Source: Polytrichum commune
Taxonomy: Eukaryota > Streptophyta > Polytrichopsida > Polytrichales > Polytrichaceae
Direction: 5' to 3'
Length of the DNA: 64,000 bases
Assembly: GCA_950295325.1 (NCBI GenBank)
Contig: OX485807.1
Coordinates: 17,889,666 to 17,953,665 of the forward strand
In this document: in pieces, positions 49,580 to 60,577 of the stretch
How the letters are laid out: the number at the start of each line of letters is the position of its first letter
Numbering within the stretch: the first letter of the stretch is position 1
The notes under the pieces: model-generated
What the model was told of the DNA's origin: nothing
What the model saw: the letters and a program-made list of their open reading frames with translations, nothing else
Database searches by the model: none
Program-made: the position numbers and the translations under genes

Positions 49580-50803
49580 AATAAACACATAATCAACATT
49601 TTTTCCCTTCTATTCTCAACTACACTTGATCCCGCATTGTTTTATAATGGGAACATGTAAATCAAGCATGGGGGCTTTTTGCAAGCCACACGATTGATGG
49701 AGCTACCATGTCTATATCCGAGAACATAACAAAGCGGTATGGGAAATACGCAAACTCATTGTATCAACCTGAATATCAAGACATTATACATTAATGAATG
49801 CAGGAACACATAATGAACTACCCCAAGAAAATACAGTTCCCCCATGGTTACTCCCATGCATATGTGATACCCAAAGGTGTCATTGCAACGCTAGGCTTAA
49901 ACCAGACATACTATGCATTATAGGCCATCCATATAACCACCCCCCCATGATCCCCCACGCCCGATATAACCATACAGTTCATTGAATTCACATACTGCAA
50001 TGATAGATTCGCCACTGAAACCCTGGATAGAAAAATCATAAAATACCAACCACTCGTAAATAACATCATAGCAAAGGGTTGGAACGTAGCCCCACTCATG
50101 GTACTAGTCGCAGGAGCAAGAGGCACAACACATATCCCATCAATGAACAAATTGGAAACAACGTTCACAATCCCTACCACGAAAATCAAAAACACGTTTA
50201 AACAAATTAACATAATTGCCACACAATATGCACATTCCATATTAGTCCACAAACGAAGACTAGAAAATCGACAAACTATTAATGATCTCCAAGACCTCGC
50301 ATAAATAAATAATACTTCCAACCCAATACAGATCCCCCTCCACTAACTACCCCAAAACAAGACTCATACATAATAACTGGCTACCAAAATTTACTGTCGG
50401 TTACTAAATATAGTGTCTACGTCTTGCAAAGGGCGAAGTAGTTTTACATCTAACGCCACTGCAGTAAGGCATGGCCTACGGTGTTCTACGAACAAACACT
50501 TTATTCACTCCAGCCTCCTCTGGAGACCGGAGTTCTTATTCTTCTTCTATATCCGAGAATAAATTGTTGGAAGCAATGAGTTTCTGGCATACACACCAAA
50601 CATGACATGTATCGCCGAACAACTGGATAGTTGCTCCCGGCCTTCTAGAAATAACTCCATATACTTATGAATAGACATAAAATCAACGGATTTTCCCTCC
50701 TATTCTCAACCGCACTTAGTCCCAAATTGTTTTATCTCGGGAACATGTAAATCGAGCATGGGAGCTTTTTGGGAGCCAGAAGATTGATGGAGCTAACATG
50801 TAT
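49580..50803. repeat. direct repeats 49580-49712 and 50673-50803 (spacing 1093)
   Basis: Both copies share ATCAAC.GATTTTCCC-like text, CTATTCTCAAC, GGGAACATGTAAATC.AGCATGGG and GATTGATGGAGCTA.CATGT. They could be remnant terminal repeats or a local duplication. Between them lies a LINE tail, which does not fit a simple LTR element. Confidence 0.6.
49790..50304 (+). mobile_element. LINE 3' tail: zinc knuckle and restriction-like endonuclease region
   Basis: The 3' end of a non-LTR retrotransposon ORF. In order: ENTVPPWLL, a C-x-C-x5-C-x-C zinc knuckle, KPDI..IIG, then IEFTYCNDRF...LDRKIIKYQPL and GWNVAPLMVLVAGARG with a basic end. The order CCHC, then PD..E..K, then KY.PL is that of restriction-like endonuclease LINEs (R2/Dualen type) as I know them. 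It has a frame break and no RT, so it is 5' truncated. A second copy of the family is at 54880-57515 on the other strand. Confidence 0.7.
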
Positions 50804-51485
50804 ATATATGATTCCCACTAAAGTTAGCGTTTCGTCTCTCTTCTCTATATCCGGAAGTATTTGTTGGAAACAGTGAGTTTAAGGGGCGGTTTACACTATG
50901 GACCATGGAGTCGTCCCACGTAAGAGGCCTATTTTGCGTGGGACGACTTCATGGGACGACTTCCATGGTCCGAGTTACTAAAATATTAGTTTTCATGGTT
51001 CATGGGCCCTTCACTAGGTGTAAACCGAATGTGGACCATGAAGAATGACCATGCACCAAAAAGTGGAGGTGCTGATTTTTTTAATAATAAAAAAGGAAGT
51101 TTTTGGAAAAAGTCAAGTTTAATTAAGTCGGGAAAAAAAATCATTAAAACGGCATTTTTCTGACATGGGCCCTTGCTATTTTTCCCGGACCACCTCTTTT
51201 GCTTGTCCCAACGGAAAACCCGTTGGACCATGGCAGTGGATAGAGTAGGCTTAAAAAAATAAATTTTGTGGACCTCAACCTCCGTGGTCACTCTGCCATT
51301 TTTTCCTTGGTGTAAACCCAAGTCGTCCCGGGACGACTTCAACGTCTAATCACATCGCTTAGACGGCCGTGGGACGACTTCATGGTCCATAGTGTAAACC
51401 GCCCCTAAGGTATGTGCACCAAACATGAGATGCACCGCCAAACAACTGGACAATTGCTCCCAACCCTCTAAAAAAAACTCTACAT
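50556..51485. repeat. local duplication giving an empty-site copy for the MITE at 50883
   Basis: The uninterrupted block 50556-50660 (GTTGGAAGCAATGAGTTTCTGGCATACACACCAAAC...) corresponds to 50845-50882 plus 51406-51485. In the latter the related text is split by the MITE after GAGTTTAA. The two blocks are about 295 bp apart before the insertion. Confidence 0.8.
50883..51405. mobile_element. PIF/Harbinger-type (Tourist-like) MITE, 523 bp
   Basis: Perfect or near-perfect terminal inverted repeats of about 40 bp begin GGGGCGGTTTACACTATGGA and end with the complement. They are flanked by a 3-bp TAA duplication (50880-50882, 51406-51408), as expected of PIF/Harbinger. The motif GGGACGACTT recurs several times inside in both orientations. 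No transposase is present. An empty-site paralogue nearby supports the boundaries. Confidence 0.88.
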
Positions 51486-51954
51486 ACTACCTCTCTAAAG
51501 TTACACAATGTTTATGATGTTGAGAACATACATGGAGTAGGATGCTATGCATGTTATCAGCATCATCGACGTCATCATCTTTATCAATGTTACGTCATCT
51601 ACTACCATTAGGGACAAATCAATTGCATAACAAAGGGAACACAAAAAAAACACCGGCGATTGGGGACGACTCCACGAACTCTCCGTATATTACAATATTG
51701 TCCTCACCAATGTTGTGAATCAAAGGCACCCCGGCCCTCCGAGTCCCCCTCCCCCTTGCAACCCCACCACCAATAAATGGAATCCACCCACCCCTCCATC
51801 ATTAGCATGCCACCTCAGCACGCCACCTCAGCACGGCCACGTCACACACGCCCTCCGCCCTTGCCGAAGTGGAGACAGCAAACAAACAACCCCGGCAATC
51901 AATCGCCCCACCCCATTGGCTGCCACGGCATAATAAATCCGGGGCTCTGGCTGA

Positions 51955-52553
51955 CTGCCCCGGGCTAGATCACATCTGCCCAGGCTGGCCCCACCCCGGG
52001 CACGCCTCCTTCGCTGCCCGAACGAAGCCCATGCTCCTTGCCCGCTCTGCCCGCCTTCGAAAATTAAATTTGTCCTTGCATTTTTGAAGGCCGGTTGTCT
52101 ACATAACCCATATTGAGTGTTCTTCATTTTCAAGCTCCAGAATCCAACATACATGTCCACTTCCATCGAGAAATCACACTTAATTAGAATGACAAAGACC
52201 CTTTCAATGATAAGTCACAAGAATTACAACCTCAGTGCTAACGAGGGTTTTGTAATATTGTTGACTTCCAAGTTAATTACATGCTTTATTGACGGTTTCA
52301 CTTCGAAAAATGAAATCCCCATCAAATTGCTTATTATCTCAATGGAAGTGAACATGTATATTGGATTTTGGACCTTGAAGATGAAGTGCACTCGATATCG
52401 GTTACACGGACAAGTGCCCTTCAAAAATGTAAGGGCAATTTTAGTTTTCGAAGTCGGGCGGAGAGGGGCAGGGAGCATGGGCTTCATTCAAGCGGTGAAA
52501 GAGGCGTGCCCGAGGTGGGGCCCAGATCCGGGCAGATGTGATCCTGCCCGCAC
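51955..52553. repeat. GC-rich fold-back element, about 600 bp
   Basis: The left arm (about 51965-52170) and right arm (about 52340-52545) are reverse complements at about 80% identity. They share GATCACATCTGCCC, CGGGCACGCCTC, GAAGCCCATGCTCC and ACATGT.CACTTCCAT. The loop of about 170 bp is AT-rich. Open frames read outward from the loop in mirror image, but an indel shifts one against the other, so conserved coding is not supported. Confidence 0.8.
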
Positions 52554-52783
52554 GAAGCTCTCCACATTGAGCCTACAAGTAGGGCACTTGAGGATTGGGG
52601 TCCGGGACGGGAACCTTCCACCACACCCAAGGGTTGGCTGGGAAACCGGGCAATTGGAAAATTTAATACAACTATGAGCTTATAATAAGTAGCGGAGATG
52701 TAGGGGGCGCTTTTTAGAATGTGAAGCTCCTGATGTTCAGTTGACCCTGTCACTTGGGCGCTCTTTTCTAGGGAGCGGTCCAT

Positions 52784-54137
52784 TGGCTGTATTATGTGGA
52801 CGCCACGTCACACGCTCGGTTTCGAAACGGGACCGGAGACCGGTGGGCCCTAAGGTACGAGAATCATGGCCTTCGCATGTGTCTTATGACCTCGAGAGGT
52901 TGGTTCCGTCTAACGTATTATTGGCTATGCCTTGTGGGAAGAGACCTAGGGGTGGTCTTTGAAGTGGATCAAAACCCGGCAGCCAACCGGAACGGGTCAT
53001 TGGTGTTCGTTGCAAGGGATTGTGTGATGTCTGTCAAGTGGTCTGTAAAACGAGTTAATTTGGTTGTTTTTTTGTGGACACCACGTCACACACTCGGTTT
53101 CGAAACGGAGACCGGTGGGGCCAAGGTACAAGAATCGTGGCCTTCGCATGTGTCTTATGACCTTGAGAGGGTGGTTCCGTCTAACTTATCGGCTATGCCT
53201 TGTGGGAAGAGACCTAGGGGTGGTCTTTGAAGTGGATCAAAACCTGGCAGCCAACCAGAACGGGTCATTGGTGTTCGTTGCAAGTGATTGTGTGATGTCT
53301 GTCGAGTCGTCTGTAAAACGAGTTAATTTGGTTGTATTATGTGGAAGCCACGTCACATGCGCAATTTCAAAACGGAGACCGGTGGGGCCAGGGTATAAGA
53401 GTCGTGGCCTTGAGTCCTTGACATGTGTATTATGACCTTGAGAGGTTTGGTTTTGTCTAACTTATCGGCTATGCCTTGTGGGAAGAGACCTAGGGGTGGT
53501 CTTTGAAGTGGATCAAAGTCCGGCAGCCAACCGGAACGGGTCATTGGTGTTCGTTGCAAGTGATTGTGTGATGTCGAGTGGTTTGTAAAACGAGTTAAAA
53601 TGGTTGTATTATGTGGACGCCACGTCACATGCGCAATTTCGAAACGGAAACCGGTGGGGCCATGGTACAAGAGTTGTGGCCTTGAAATGTGTATTATGAC
53701 CTTGAGAGGTTTGGTTTTGTCTAACTTATTGGCTATGCCTTGTGGGAAGAGACTCAGGGGTGGTTTTTGAATTGGATCAAAGTTCCGCAACCAACCAAAA
53801 CGGGTCATTGTTGTTCGTTGCAAGTGATTGTGTGATGTAGAGTGGTTTGTAGAACGAGTTAAAATGGTTGTATTATGTGGACGCCACGTCACACACGCGG
53901 TTTCGAAACAGAGACCAAAAACCGGTGGGGCCAAGGTGCAAGAATCATGGCGGCCTTGACATGTCTTTTGAACTTGAGAGTTTGGTGTTGTCTAACTTAT
54001 TAGCTATGCCTTATGGGAAGAGACTTAGGGGTGGTCTTTGAAATGGATAAAAGTCCGACATCCAACCAGAACGGGTCATTTGGTGTTAGTTGCAATTGAT
54101 TATGTGATGTGGAGTGGTCTGTAAAACGAGTTTAATT
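52784..54137. repeat. tandem array of about five units of about 270 bp (satellite-like)
   Basis: Units start with GTGGACGCCACGTCAC-like text at about 52796, 53073, 53341, 53613 and 53877 (periods 277, 268, 272, 264). Each continues through GAAACGGAGACCGGTGGG, CTTATGACCTTGAGAGG, GGCTATGCCTTGTGGGAAGA, GAACGGGTCATTGGTGTTCG and GTAAAACGAGTTAA. Identity falls toward the right end. Long open frames cross the units in several phases only because the units repeat. Confidence 0.95.
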
Positions 54138-54830
54138 GGTCTTGATTGGACAATCAGCCATAGTTGGTCACATGTGCAAGATAATACACAATAACCTCCT
54201 TAATATCATGCTCATGGCAACCAAAGTGCACGTGGTATTATGTAGGTTTGTAGTACTAACATGGATGCATGATAATAGAGAATTAGTGTAGGATGTGACA
54301 TTATGGAATGACACAAAGTCAACATTGCAATAACCACAACGATGACAATGTGATGTGTGCGAGCATGTGGTTTCAATTCATTGGTGGATCATTTTAATAT
54401 TAAAACTTGTGATATATGGGAGGGAAATGTGACAATGAGGGAGATTTAAACTAAGCACATCCGTTCGACACTTGACTCTTTATAGGTTTGTGCCCAATTC
54501 ACCTCAAATGACATGAACAACATATAACTCATGTTTGTAAACATTATTTCGATGTCAATTTATATATAAAAAGTGTCCTTCATTATGCATATTATTTATG
54601 GACTCGTATGTTGGATGAATAAGAGGTACATTCATATGTGAGAACTTCCTCTCTTCCTCCCCTTCCCTTTTTGGGAGTTGTGGGTAGTTCATTCCAATTA
54701 GATTACATTGGATTAATCTTTGGAAGTTTATGTTGATTGTGAAGTCCAAATTATTTCAAAAGAGATTTCAGTGTTATGTGTAGTTGATTGCCCTTTCACC
54801 ATAGGCAAGATTGATGGGGGTCAATACTAA
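54138..54830. other. gene-free stretch
   Basis: AT-rich DNA between the tandem array and the LINE. Nothing was recognised. Confidence 0.5.
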
Positions 54831-54879
54831 ACCAATTTCAAAGAAAAAGAAAAACCAACATTGGTGTTATTACTGACAT

Positions 54880-57515
54880 GAATTTGAGCTCGTACAATAG
54901 AGGGTTTACTTGCCTACCTTGCGGTAGGTGAGCTCTAGTTTGTTGTCCATTGGTTGAGTGGCGGGAGGTTTTATCCGCATAGGCGGGGGGGGGGGGGTAT
55001 ATAGGTGTTTGTTCGTTGCTTAGTGTTTGTTTGTTTAGAACCAAATATGTGAGGTATTTAATGGCTAGCATGTGTGTATTTTTCATTGATTTTTTAATAA
55101 ATGCCATGGGTATGTGTAGACTATGAAGTTCTTTGAGATTTTGTATGACGGTTCCTCTAACGCCTATAATAATCACTTGAAGGGGTAAATTGTCCATCCG
55201 TGTTTGTGAATTTTTCAATTAGTGGGTCGTATTTGTGTTTTTCTGGCTTGGATGGTGTATTTATCGTGGGTAAATGTGAATGCAATTATTTGTATGGAGA
55301 GGTTGGGTGTGGGTCTAAATGGCCATGTTTGTTATGTTGTTGTTCCTTGTATGTATATGATGTTTGGGCATGGTTTGGCAATGCATGCACATTTTGAGGT
55401 GTTGCGTGTGCAACAAAGTATCCATGGTGAGATGGTGTTGCCTTGAAATGTGTTGTTTATTGTTCCAACATCAATGAGTGTGAGGTGTCGTGTGTGTATG
55501 CATGATGTTAGTAGATTGGTTAATTGGTGGACAACAATGTTGTGTCTTACTATTCAAAGTCCTTTGGGGATTCTTTTTTTTTTATTAAATTTTAAATAAG
55601 GAGAGGAGGTGCAGTCACGTGTATTTGTTGTTTCTAGAGCATAGGGTACAATTGGGGTACTTGTGTATGTGAGAGCAAAATAAGTTTTCTGGTGACATCC
55701 CATGTACTACGAGGAGCAAAATTTGAGAACCTATGTAATTTGGGCATATGTGGTTTGCACGGTTTCCCATTAGTGGTTCGAGAATTTTTGGTATGTTTGG
55801 TCGTTGTTTATCCATTTTCCACGTATAGGAGTTTTTGGGTGTGTTGGATTGTGAGCCTAGTATGTTCCTTTTGTATGTAGGATTGTAGATTTCTAATGAT
55901 GTGGTTGAGGGGGTTTGGCGAAACTGTATTGGGTGGTGTGCGCTATATGTATGTGAGGTACGAATGTTATGGTGCTTTTAAGGGCACCTTCATTTGCTAG
56001 TGTGTGAGACAATTCGTTGTCTTCGATGCATGTGGATGCGCGGACTTTGTGTATGGTAGTTTTGTGTTGGGACCATATATATGATGAAGTGCACTATTGA
56101 TGCTACCATGTGTTTGTTGGGGTGGTTGTGTTGGGTAGATGGACGTTTAATGTGGTTGTTTATGAGATATATATTGTTGAGGTTATCGGTACATAAGTGT
56201 ATGCCGTGTGGAGTGTTTTGGGTGTTGGCTATTGCTAGCCATAATAACATAAACTTTGGAGCAAAGTATGATTTGGAATCCCGGAAATGTTTTGGCAAGT
56301 TGCATGTTGTTGATTGGGTTATATACACACGTGGATCTTCTTTACCTACCATTTGAGCCCAATGTATGGATTGTGTTATGGTTTGATAGGTTGTGGATTG
56401 TGTTGGATGGATAGGCCACGAATGAACATTATTTCTTGATTTCCACTTGGGTTGCGTTGGTTCGCCCATGTTGGTTGTATTTTGGGTTCTTTTTGCAATT
56501 GATTTCTCAAATTGTGCCAAAAAAAAAAGAAAAAGAAGAAGAAGATAATGTGTGGATTGTGTGTATATTGCACATTCCATTGCAACGATAACGCTTGTCC
56601 TTGTGAGACGAAGATTGTGTCTCTACGGTGAGGTGAGTTGTATCTTGTGATGGGGATCAAGCATGGAAGTGGTGCGGAATAGTGCAAGTGAGTGGGTTGG
56701 AAGGATTTAATGACAAGGTTGATCATTGTGGGATGTAGGTTGATGTGTTGGTTTATGGGTAGGATGTGTTTGACTTTTTTTTTTGGTAGCGCGATAAAAT
56801 ATTTGTATAAGAACCACAAGTCCGGTTTTAATATTTTGGGGGGTGGTGGTATAAGTGTGGTTGGGAGTGAATTGTTTGTATTTTCATAGTGGTTTTTTTT
56901 TCCAAAGCCAGTGTAACCGTTCTATAGTTATCGTAGCTACGTAAGAACCGTTGTGGTCGAAAACTAGTGTGTCTTAGTTGTGCATTTGTATTGTTGGTCA
57001 TTTACCTTGTATGTCTTTGTCTAGGTTACATTCTTGGATGTTGAAATTGACATGGGGCGTCCTAATGGGTGGTCGGAAAAACCTCAAGTCCACAGATTGT
57101 GGGTTATTGAAGGTGCTTATGTAATTTAATGATTTATTTTGGCTATGCTTGTGGCAGAGCAATTTGTTTACTAATGTTAGGTCGTCTTTGTGGAGGATGT
57201 GTTGTTTGTCTACTCATTTTACTATGTTGTCTAGGGGGTGTTCCACATGCACGAGAATTATTTGTGGGTGGCCCGTGCTCCCCATTTATCTTTTAGCTTT
57301 TGTGTTCTTTCACTTGTAATTTCTTGTATTGGTGTTTCAATTGTTGTGGGTTCTTGGATGTGGGGTGCGTTTGTATTAGTTTTGTTGGTTTGTCTTGATG
57401 TTTGTGAGTGTTGTGGTGGTATTTTATAGTGGAGGTGAAGGAGGGGGGGGGGGTGAAGATGATTTTTGCTTGTTTTAGGGCTAGAGAACAAAACATCTAG
57501 CGTTGGTTGTGCCAT
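54880..57515 (-). mobile_element. 5'-truncated LINE: post-RT region, RNase H, zinc knuckle, endonuclease tail
   Basis: On the minus strand, from 57515 downward: a region reading SERTQKLKDKWGARATHK of the kind found after the RT domain; an RNase H domain around 56300-55990 with CTDNLNNIYLINNHI and HPNKHMVASIVHFI; NTISPWIL with Cys residues and P.I..I.G (about 55450-55330), matching the zinc knuckle of the 49.8-kb copy; and LQVIIIGVRGTVI...LAIKYLTYLVLNK (about 55190-55030), matching its tail. Several frame breaks show it is dead. The RT domain is missing, as in ordinary LINE truncation. Homopolymer G/C runs lie near its 3' end (about 54986) and 5' end (about 57446). Confidence 0.75.
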
Positions 57516-58559
57516 TGGTTGATGGACAAGATAGCACGAAGATTGAAGGTTTGGTTATGGGAACAAACATGGCTAAGTTAGGGTTGCTGCACATGGATGC
57601 CAGGTCCTAATTCCCATGTCTCTTGAGGTCAATCCATGCAATATCCACCGTCGAGAGCATGGAAGTTGGGACTTACCACTTCACACGGGGTCTCAAGTCT
57701 TAAGTCCCAAGTAATGACTTAGGATGATATGGATGCCTACAACTAGGATTTAAGTATATTTGGATTTTTGCGTGAATTTTGGACAATTCCAACTGCCAAT
57801 ATGATGTACACTAAATCGCAAAACTACACAAATATTGTGGTTGATGAACATGGATTACAAGAATTCAAAGTTGTGATTGTTGTGTTGTTGCTTTTGTTGT
57901 TGTCCTTTGATGTTTTTTACCTCATAAGTGCACATCTCTTATTATTTAAGACAAGTGATTTGACCATTTATACTTAAATGTTAGTTCTACATGGCAACAC
58001 TTTTTGGAAATGAGGTTTAGGACTTGTGTTGAGAGTTGAGTCTAGCAAAACGCTAGACCCAACTCGATACACAAGTCTTGAGAATTTGTTTGTAAAAAAA
58101 ATCAAGATTAGACTTTAATGAATATAGATCATATTTTAAGGGTTTCTTGAGGCTCAAAAATTGGGACTTCGCCTCCATGGTAGGACTTGTTGACTTATTG
58201 GAGAGAAATGCATGGCCTCGTCAATCTTTCTCCATGCTTCATTACCACTTCATAATAATCTCCCAAACCCTCTTCAAAGATACCATTGGACTTGGCTTTT
58301 TTTTTTGTAGTGCTTTAAATTGGATCATTTGGAAACATATAAATGATCCATCTCTAATTCCATCCATTGCCATGTTGAGAAAACTCAACAACATGTTGGG
58401 GTGCTCTCCTTGACTATGGCAGGATTAAGTGGCAAAGGGCCCTTAAGGTTCTTGAGAAAGCACTTGATGTTGCTCATGGTGATGTCTTGAATATTTTTGA
58501 TAATGCTTAGTGTATCAAAAGCCTTCTTGCCACTTGGAGCAATTTAGGGGGACTCAAGA
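57516..58559. other. gene-free stretch with a 57-nt hairpin
   Basis: No gene is supported. At 58021-58077 two 26-nt arms pair at about 22 positions around an AAAAC loop (GAGTTGAGTCTAGC against GCTAGACCCAACTC). The loop is shorter than in usual plant microRNA precursors, so I read it as a small fold-back repeat. Confidence 0.5.
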
Positions 58560-58562
58560 TAA

Positions 58563-58938
58563 GAGCAAGCCCAATCGTTCTTGGATATGCATCTGCATCC
58601 GGGAATGAAAAGTGGCCTCCACCCAAAATGCATATGCATACCTAGGCAAAACTGCCACTCATTCTACCTTACTACCTCAGAATTTCCTCTAGAATGATTT
58701 GTAGTTTTCTGTGGCCCTACCATATTGAGTTGTCTTTAGTTAAAAGCCGCCATGAAGTTGTTTGTCCTTAGCTGATAGCATGCTCCCTGCATATCTCGTC
58801 GAAATGCAGGGAGTTCTGCACTTCCTGTATTATTTTAAAGTATAGCAAGGTGACTAGGCCAGTATCATGCATTTGCATCCACATCGCGGATGAGAAAGTG
58901 CAAATGCAGATGCAGGTGCAGGATCATTGGGCTTGCCC
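58563..58938. mobile_element. MITE with TAA duplication, 376 bp
   Basis: Inverted ends GAGCAAGCCCAATCGTTC and, from the right, GGGCAAGCCCAATGATCC lie next to TAA on both sides (58560-58562, 58939-58941). Sub-terminal ATGCATCTGCAT-type repeats occur in both halves. The TAA duplication fits PIF/Harbinger. No coding region. Confidence 0.75.
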
Positions 58939-59644
58939 TAAGTATTATCACATATGGATCCTTCAACATGTTTTTCCCCACAATCGTTTGTATTCGACTT
59001 ACCTTTTGCAATTGAATATATTCAATCTGCAACAAAAAAACCAAAATATTACAGTGTGGTGACATCATTAGATGAGTTACAAATGTTCAACTTTATGTGA
59101 TGGACCATTAAAGAACAAGAAATCAATCTCATAAAGGCTTCCAAACATAATATGAAAAGTTTAGTTCCGTGATAGATATTGTAAGAGAAGCAAATTTTGT
59201 AACTTCAACTGTGGGTAGGTTTAGAGCACTACTCAGGAAGTTTTTGGGCATAGTCAGTCAAGATCCTAGTGATTCTTAATCCAACCGGTGACATGTTGAC
59301 ATCTTCCGGTTTTGCTTTATTCATTCGAGATATATTATATAGATTCCTCTAAATTGATAAGCGATTCTCCTAAGGTCTCGAATTTCAACCTTTTATTTCT
59401 CATACTCAACCGGTTCATCTGCAACTAACTGCCCGGTTCTCCCCGAGCACTGGTTTAGAGGTTGTTATATGCAAAGGTGCAAGATACATGCAACATCGAA
59501 TGCATGGGATGGTCCAATTTTATATTCACTTAAAAGCATGCAACTTAATTACAACCCTCTAAACATCTATTCTTTTATTAGTGACAACATCTCTTGAGCT
59601 CCACTATCAAGCATGCCACAAATCCATCTTTATCTAGGTATTAA

Positions 59645-60574
59645 GAACATCCGCAACGCACCTGCTAGCGGCTCTTGTCAACCGTGCTTGGCGGGCGTGG
59701 TAATTTTGGCACGTCTAATGGGCTTGGGAAGACTCCCGTTAGTCTCCTGTGTCTCACCAAATACCTCCCGGTTTCAGCAAGTTTTGTCCCTTTGCCGTGA
59801 GCTTTATTCCTCCCACTAGACGAAGTCAACGCCATGATGGCAGTCGTAGCTGCATTTTTATTGAATTTGCAGCTCCAAGTGCTATATATATAGGGTTGAA
59901 CTTCTTTCTTTATTTCACACATGCAGGTGTAATCAAAAATTGTATTGCAACTCCATGTCGGTTTCGCAGCTACAACAACATTTTCATTTTTTTAGCCTTG
60001 TTTGGTTGACGTCATTGCCGTGGTTTCCTGTCTTCTTGATCGTGGTTTCTTTTTTCTTTTTTCTTTTTTAATGTCTCAATGTTGGTCTCATTTTTGGCTC
60101 TCCGTTTTGTGTCTTCATGCTAGCCTGGTTTTTTTGCTTTTCATTTTATGTCTTTATGTTGGTCTTTCTTTTCAATCTTCGTTAAAATCACAATCATATT
60201 AGTGCATTGTGATTAATGCGACTAATGCCCTAACAATGCATTAGTCACATTAGTGCAATGTGATTAATGTGACTAATGCCCTTAGTCACAATAATCACAA
60301 TGTACTAAATCATCCATAACTCTCACATATTCATTCTAAAATTCATGCAATTTTTTTTTACTTTTACTTTAATTTGTTTCACTTTTATGTTGCTCTTCAT
60401 GCTTCTACAAACCCATGCCACCGTGGCCTTGGGAATGGGTACCGGGACTGCATGGCGGGTGCCACGTTGAGATGCATGCTCGGCACCTCCTCACGCCTCT
60501 CACCCGCACTACCCCAGGAACCCATCAAATGACCTTTGACATGCACATCTAATGGGCGCCCATTAGCGATGCTC
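59645..60574. mobile_element. PIF/Harbinger-type non-autonomous element, about 930 bp
   Basis: The ends are GAACATCCGCAACG and, from the right, GAGCATCGCTAATG, of the common plant GAGCATC type, flanked by TAA (59642-59644, 60575-60577). The middle holds a nested palindromic stretch at about 60205-60302 built from ATTGTGATTAATG and CATTAGTCACATT units. No transposase is seen. Confidence 0.65.
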
Positions 60575-60577
60575 TAA

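Noticed and set aside
49580-50803. Direct repeats as LTRs of a small element
   Set aside because: No element ends, primer site or internal domain; the interior holds an unrelated LINE tail and another local duplication.
51828-52677. Mirror-image open frames that seemed to encode related proteins
   Set aside because: They are the two arms of a fold-back repeat. An indel puts them out of register, and substitutions do not favour silent sites.
52117-53934. Long open frames on both strands through the tandem array
   Set aside because: They follow the repeat period and change frame between units; no domain.
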